Assembly (NCBI GenBank): GCA_936450465.1
Contig: OW388291.1
Span: forward strand, 86,910,660 to 86,974,659
Source of the DNA: Gibbula magus
Lineage: Eukaryota; Mollusca; Gastropoda; Trochida; Trochidae
Length of the DNA stretch: 64,000 nucleotides
Direction of reading: 5' to 3'
Shown here: positions 60,714-64,000 of the stretch, one piece after another
How positions within the stretch are numbered: position 1 is the stretch's first letter
Layout of the letters: every line of letters begins with the position of its first letter
The notes under the pieces: model-generated
Told to the model about the DNA's origin: nothing
Seen by the model: only the letters and a program-made list of their open reading frames with translations
The model's database searches: none
Translations under genes and position numbers: made by a program

Positions 60714-61181
60714 TGGACGGAAGACATGTTCCCGTCCGTTGAAGCAGTGCTCAAAAACGCACCCTGCTTCGCGGAAAATTGTTTGATTTTTGTACGCCAT
60801 TTTGTTTTGGATTGTGCTTGACACATCTTTGCCAACAGCCGTGCGAGGAGGGTGTCTCCTCTCCTCGTTCTATATTGTTATGTCCTTTTGGACATAGCTG
60901 TTGACCTATTTTGTAGCATTGATCGCCAACAGCCGTGCGAGGGGAATGTTTTCCTTCTCGTTCTATATTGTTATGTCCTTTTGGACATAGCTGTTGGACG
61001 ATATTCTTGTTGTACATTTTGTAATCAACAGCCGTGCGAGGAGGGTGTTTTCCTTCCTCGTTCTATTTTGTTATGTCGTTTTGGACATAGCTGTTGACAA
61101 CTTCTTGTATCTTGGTTTGAATAAAACGTAAACCTTATATCACTTTTGGTCATTTATTAAAAACGCTTCCACTGCCGACCA
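60714..61181 (+). repeat. 3' LTR (468 bp)
   Basis: It matches the 5' LTR closely at both ends but has three rather than four of the 98-bp hairpin units. One substitution near the end (aaaacgt versus aaaactt) is visible. Confidence 0.95.
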
Positions 61182-61182
61182 A

Positions 61183-61611
61183 TATGTGCTGACTTCATTT
61201 GAAATAGTTTCACTCAACTTGCATACTCATCCCAAATCGCCAAATATATGATTACTACTTGAAATCAATGGAAATTAAGCAGCACCCTTATACATTGTAA
61301 ATGTGCAGAAACCGAAACTTCCAATTCTCATTTACATAATATTAACAACCAAAATCACAATCTATAACATTTGTCATATGTGACATTATTTTTATATATT
61401 ATTATCGAAAACCGGACAATGCACCGCTTGTGGTGCGCGTCAAACAGTCAAAAGTAATTTTCGAAACTTATTTACAACATCCTAAAATACCCAACTTTGT
61501 GTTGATATTGTTTAATAGGTCTTATAACTACTGTGCATGTGCATGTGTAGTTTCGATAGGGGATGAATATGCAGGTTGAGTGCAGTTGGTTCAACTGATA
61601 TCAGCACATAT
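61183..61611. mobile_element. Short element with about 50-bp imperfect terminal inverted repeats
   Basis: The left end tatgtgctgacttcatttga and the right end (reverse complement tatgtgctgatatcagttga) are related over about 50 bp at roughly 75 percent. A partial relative lies at 51.73-51.90 kb. It is non-coding and probably a decayed MITE. The BEL element lies at its left edge. Confidence 0.5.
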
Positions 61612-62660
61612 CGTATGTTGACACGTATTAAAGCGAAATAAAATTGTTTGGAACACAATGGATGTATCTTTAAAGGCACTATGTTACGCCAATTGTTTAC
61701 AACATATTAATAAAGCACCGTGACGGATAATGCGGATCTCTCAATATTACAAACTATCTATGTATGTATCTAATGTATTATATTAGTTATCTGGAAAATA
61801 TGTATGTATTCAGGTTTTAAAGTTAACTTTAAAAGACCGGAAGTATTTAATGCAACGTTGCATTAAATCCGCATGAACTAACATATCAGCAATATTATAA
61901 GAAATTGCACCCAACCCTGAATGGAATCCTAGCTCAGCCGTTTTCTACAATCTATGTTTCCCATTTATCACATCAGCGACTCTTTCTATTCGTGATATCC
62001 CTTAGTGACTTGGGTCGTCTCAACTATTTGATTATTGACTGCAGGTCAATTGTAAAGAATAATAAGTATTTTATTGCACCGAAAGGAAGCTAAAGTGAGT
62101 TTAAATGTCCTCGTGTGACCTACAATAGCTTATTTGAATGCGAAAAGCGTGCACTTGTGCCTTTAACAACAAAGCGAGCGAAAGAAAGAAGCTTGACAAT
62201 GTTTACAGAAAGCGTTCAGATAGTATTACGTAATAGCCTGCGTTTATGAAAACCCGAATGCATCTCTGCTTTTGTTCACTATTGCTGAGCTGAAATGTTT
62301 TTCAAAGTTACCAGCCCTGGTGTCTGGTCAAGTTTCAGGTAAGTAATATACTCTGATCGTGAACAGATTGTGTTGTAATGGAATTCAACCACTATCACAA
62401 TTCACAAAAAGACGAACTCTTTTAAACTGAATAGATGTCTTGTAATGTAAGATTGCATTATGTTCAAGTTCTCTGCACTTACAATGCTTAAAGGTGCATC
62501 CATTGTATTTCATAAAATTTGATTTGGCTTTAATATGTTCGAACACACCATATGTGCTGTTTACAATACTGCCTAGTTCACACCAACGGCGAATGCCGCG
62601 CTTTAAATCAGCGAGCAAAGCGCTGTCATTTTTTTTTACTTTTCCGAAAAATATCACGAT
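61612..62660. other. Spacer, nothing recognised
   Basis: An 'acaatggatg'-type block is shared with 52.06 kb and 62.5 kb. No gene was recognised. Confidence 0.4.
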
Positions 62661-62664
62661 CTCC

Positions 62665-62890
62665 TAAGTAATGTTACGCTCAGATAAGCTCTGATACGCT
62701 CTGATACGAATTTGTTGCCGCTTTGGGGACGAATTTTTCCCGACTTATTACGGTTCCTCACGCTTTAATCCCGCTTTGATCAGGCTTTGTTACGCTTGAA
62801 ATCACGCTTTGATAAGCTTTGATAAGCTTTATAACGCTTTATTACGTTTTGATGCGATTATGACGCTTTAAATCAGGCTCTGATACAATT
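62665..62890. repeat. Degenerate short repeats before the LINE
   Basis: Recurring 'acgctttgataagctttga' and 'gctctgatacg' blocks of about 10-12 bp run up to the LINE ORF1. They may be part of its 5' UTR or an unrelated decayed microsatellite. Confidence 0.5.
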
Positions 62891-62903
62891 ATGAAGTTCT
62901 GTT

Positions 62904-63624
62904 GTGCATTATTACGTGCTACGGGAAACAACGGGAAGTACGGAAGAAGCTGCTACCTTCCAGGAACACCAGTTTGAAGAAGTACAGAGACGAATAGAAA
63001 AGCAAAGCAAAAAGATTGAAGAAATGTCAAAAAAGATTAACGAGGTTAGTAAGAGCGGGAGTGACTCTGATATCCAGCAGTTGAGAGAAACTGTACTTGA
63101 CGTGCAGTCTCGATCTATGAGGGACAATCTTGTCTTCATTGGAATAGAGGAGGAACCACAAGAGGACACCAACAAGACGTTAGAGACATTTATTAAAGAA
63201 AAACTCAAAATCGATACGCCAATCGATTTCGTACGGGTGCACAGGATGGGTGGTCAGCGAAGCGAGCAAGATCGACAACGAAGGCCACGACCCATAGTGG
63301 CGAAGTTCGCAAACTACAAGGATAGGAATCTGGTGAGAAAACGTGCTTTCGAAAACTTACGAGGGACTCACTACTACGTAAACGAACAGTTTCCGAAGGA
63401 AATTGAGGATCGCCGCAAACGATTATACCCTGTTACGCCGAGCCGCCTACCAGGCGGGTGATAGAGCTGTGCTAACTGTAGACAAGCTATACATCAATGG
63501 ACAGCTATACATTCCAGGAAAGCCCATGCCCACATCAAAGCAGGACATCTTGAAACGAGTTCATCGCCCTGAAGAGCTATTCAGACAGCGAACCACGTCA
63601 CCACGATCGACCACACAGGACTAA
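62904..63624 (+). pseudogene. LINE ORF1 protein with one frameshift
   Basis: A coiled-coil segment (EEVQRRIEKQSKKIEEMSKK) is followed by an RRM-like domain (NLVFIGIEEEPQEDTNKTLE) and a C-terminal domain (YYVNEQFPKEIEDRRKRL). This is the L1 ORF1 (Transposase_22) layout, an RNA-binding chaperone. Near 63,427 the frame shifts and coding continues as RRAAYQAGDRAVLTVDKLYI to a stop at 63,624. No ATG is seen at the expected start; the first in-frame ATG is at 63,024, inside the coiled coil. Confidence 0.75.
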
Positions 63625-63663
63625 CACAACGCCGAACATACAGCCCCTCGCCATAATCTTCGA

Positions 63664-64000
63664 GTGTATACTCTCAATGTGTGTGGACTTCGTACAAAAC
63701 TACTCAATCCTGACTTCACTGACCAGTTGTGTAAGTACGACATAGTATGTTTCACTGAAACCAAACTTTGCGATTATGATGCAATTGAAATACCTAGCGT
63801 TGAACTCTATATGAATAATAGAAACTGTTACGGGTTGAAAAGAGCCTCTGGCGGCATTATGATTGGTGTTAAAAAGAATCTGAACTACTCTGTTTCTGTA
63901 CTGCCAAAAACAAACGATATTTCTCTATGGTGTCGAATATCAGACAAGACAGACTCTAAATCTGATGATACCATTCTTTGATGTGTGTATTTACCACCAG
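63664..64000 (+). pseudogene. LINE ORF2 start: AP endonuclease domain
   Basis: It reads LNVCGLRTKLLNPDFTDQLC, then DIVCFTETKLCD and ASGGIMIGVKKNL, the N-terminal motifs of LINE apurinic-type endonuclease (the E of TETK is catalytic). An in-frame TGA (63,979-63,981) is followed by CVYLPP, which continues the family pattern, so the stop is probably a mutation. It is cut by the window end. Confidence 0.75.

Larger units (their letters stand above)
55249..61186 (+). mobile_element. BEL/Pao LTR retrotransposon with 5-bp target duplication
   Basis: The element (55,254-61,181) is flanked by atatg at 55,249-55,253 and 61,182-61,186. Its LTRs begin TGG and end CCA. A primer-binding site and polypurine tract are present. 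One long plus-strand frame encodes Gag, protease, RT, RNase H and a C-terminal DUF5641-like domain. The integrase zinc-binding and catalytic core are missing. BEL/Pao assignment rests on the domain set, the zinc-knuckle pattern and the 5-bp duplication. It inserted at the edge of another repeat (61,183-61,611). Confidence 0.95.
62904..64000 (+). mobile_element. L1-like LINE, 5' part (ORF1 and endonuclease start)
   Basis: The plus strand carries an L1-type ORF1 followed by the start of ORF2 with an AP-endonuclease domain; it continues past the window end. A frameshift in ORF1 and a TGA in ORF2 indicate an inactive copy. Confidence 0.8.

Overview
The window is invertebrate nuclear DNA: split genes with GT-AG introns, AT-rich introns and spacers, long (AT)n, (GA)n and (AATG)n runs, many minisatellites, LINE fragments and a BEL/Pao LTR retrotransposon. 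Short elements ending in a 'ccgaagcggc..ttaaa..actcactcac' motif (6.43 and 7.58 kb) resemble a repeat I associate with gastropod molluscs such as abalone. I favour a mollusc, but the species is an inference.

The core is a tandem, minus-strand cluster of three SLC6 (sodium/chloride-dependent neurotransmitter/amino-acid transporter) paralogues. Copy A (1-5.4 kb) has TM1 to TM4 and candidate 5' exons here; its 3' half runs off the window start. Copy B (18.5-34.4 kb) is a pseudogene with stops, frameshifts, two missing exons and a partial exon duplication. Copy C (35.3-47.7 kb) is open over 14 exons from TM1 to the stop codon. Those exons sum to 1953 bp, exactly 651 codons including the stop, and every junction keeps phase. 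Its N-terminal exon was not found. TM1 has Gly where monoamine transporters have Asp, which suggests an amino-acid substrate. C has unusual residues at the Na1, Na2 and chloride positions.

Tandem arrays have grown at exon edges of these genes. A 47-bp array in C is built from the end of the TM4 exon plus its splice donor. A 36-bp array in B is built from the TM3 exon donor region. An 11-bp array in B lies where C has its TM10 exon. A 46-bp array lies upstream of C, where 5' exons would be expected. The 222-bp TM3 exon is almost identical in A, B and C although other exons differ, which suggests gene conversion.

Mobile DNA fills the rest: a 3'-end LINE with 13-bp target duplications (2.8-3.9 kb); a 54-bp minisatellite (8.2-9.8 kb); a terminal-inverted-repeat element and a near-perfect 119-bp palindrome between (AT)n runs (10.6-11.4 kb); an L1/Tx1-like LINE fragment (12.8-15.7 kb); LINE relics at 16.5 and 31-32.5 kb; a series of foldback elements and a Mutator-like non-autonomous element (49.7-54.5 kb); a BEL/Pao element with LTRs, 5-bp target duplication, primer site and a long open reading frame but no integrase core (55.25-61.18 kb); and the start of another L1-like LINE (62.9-64.0 kb). 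No rRNA, tRNA or CRISPR was found.
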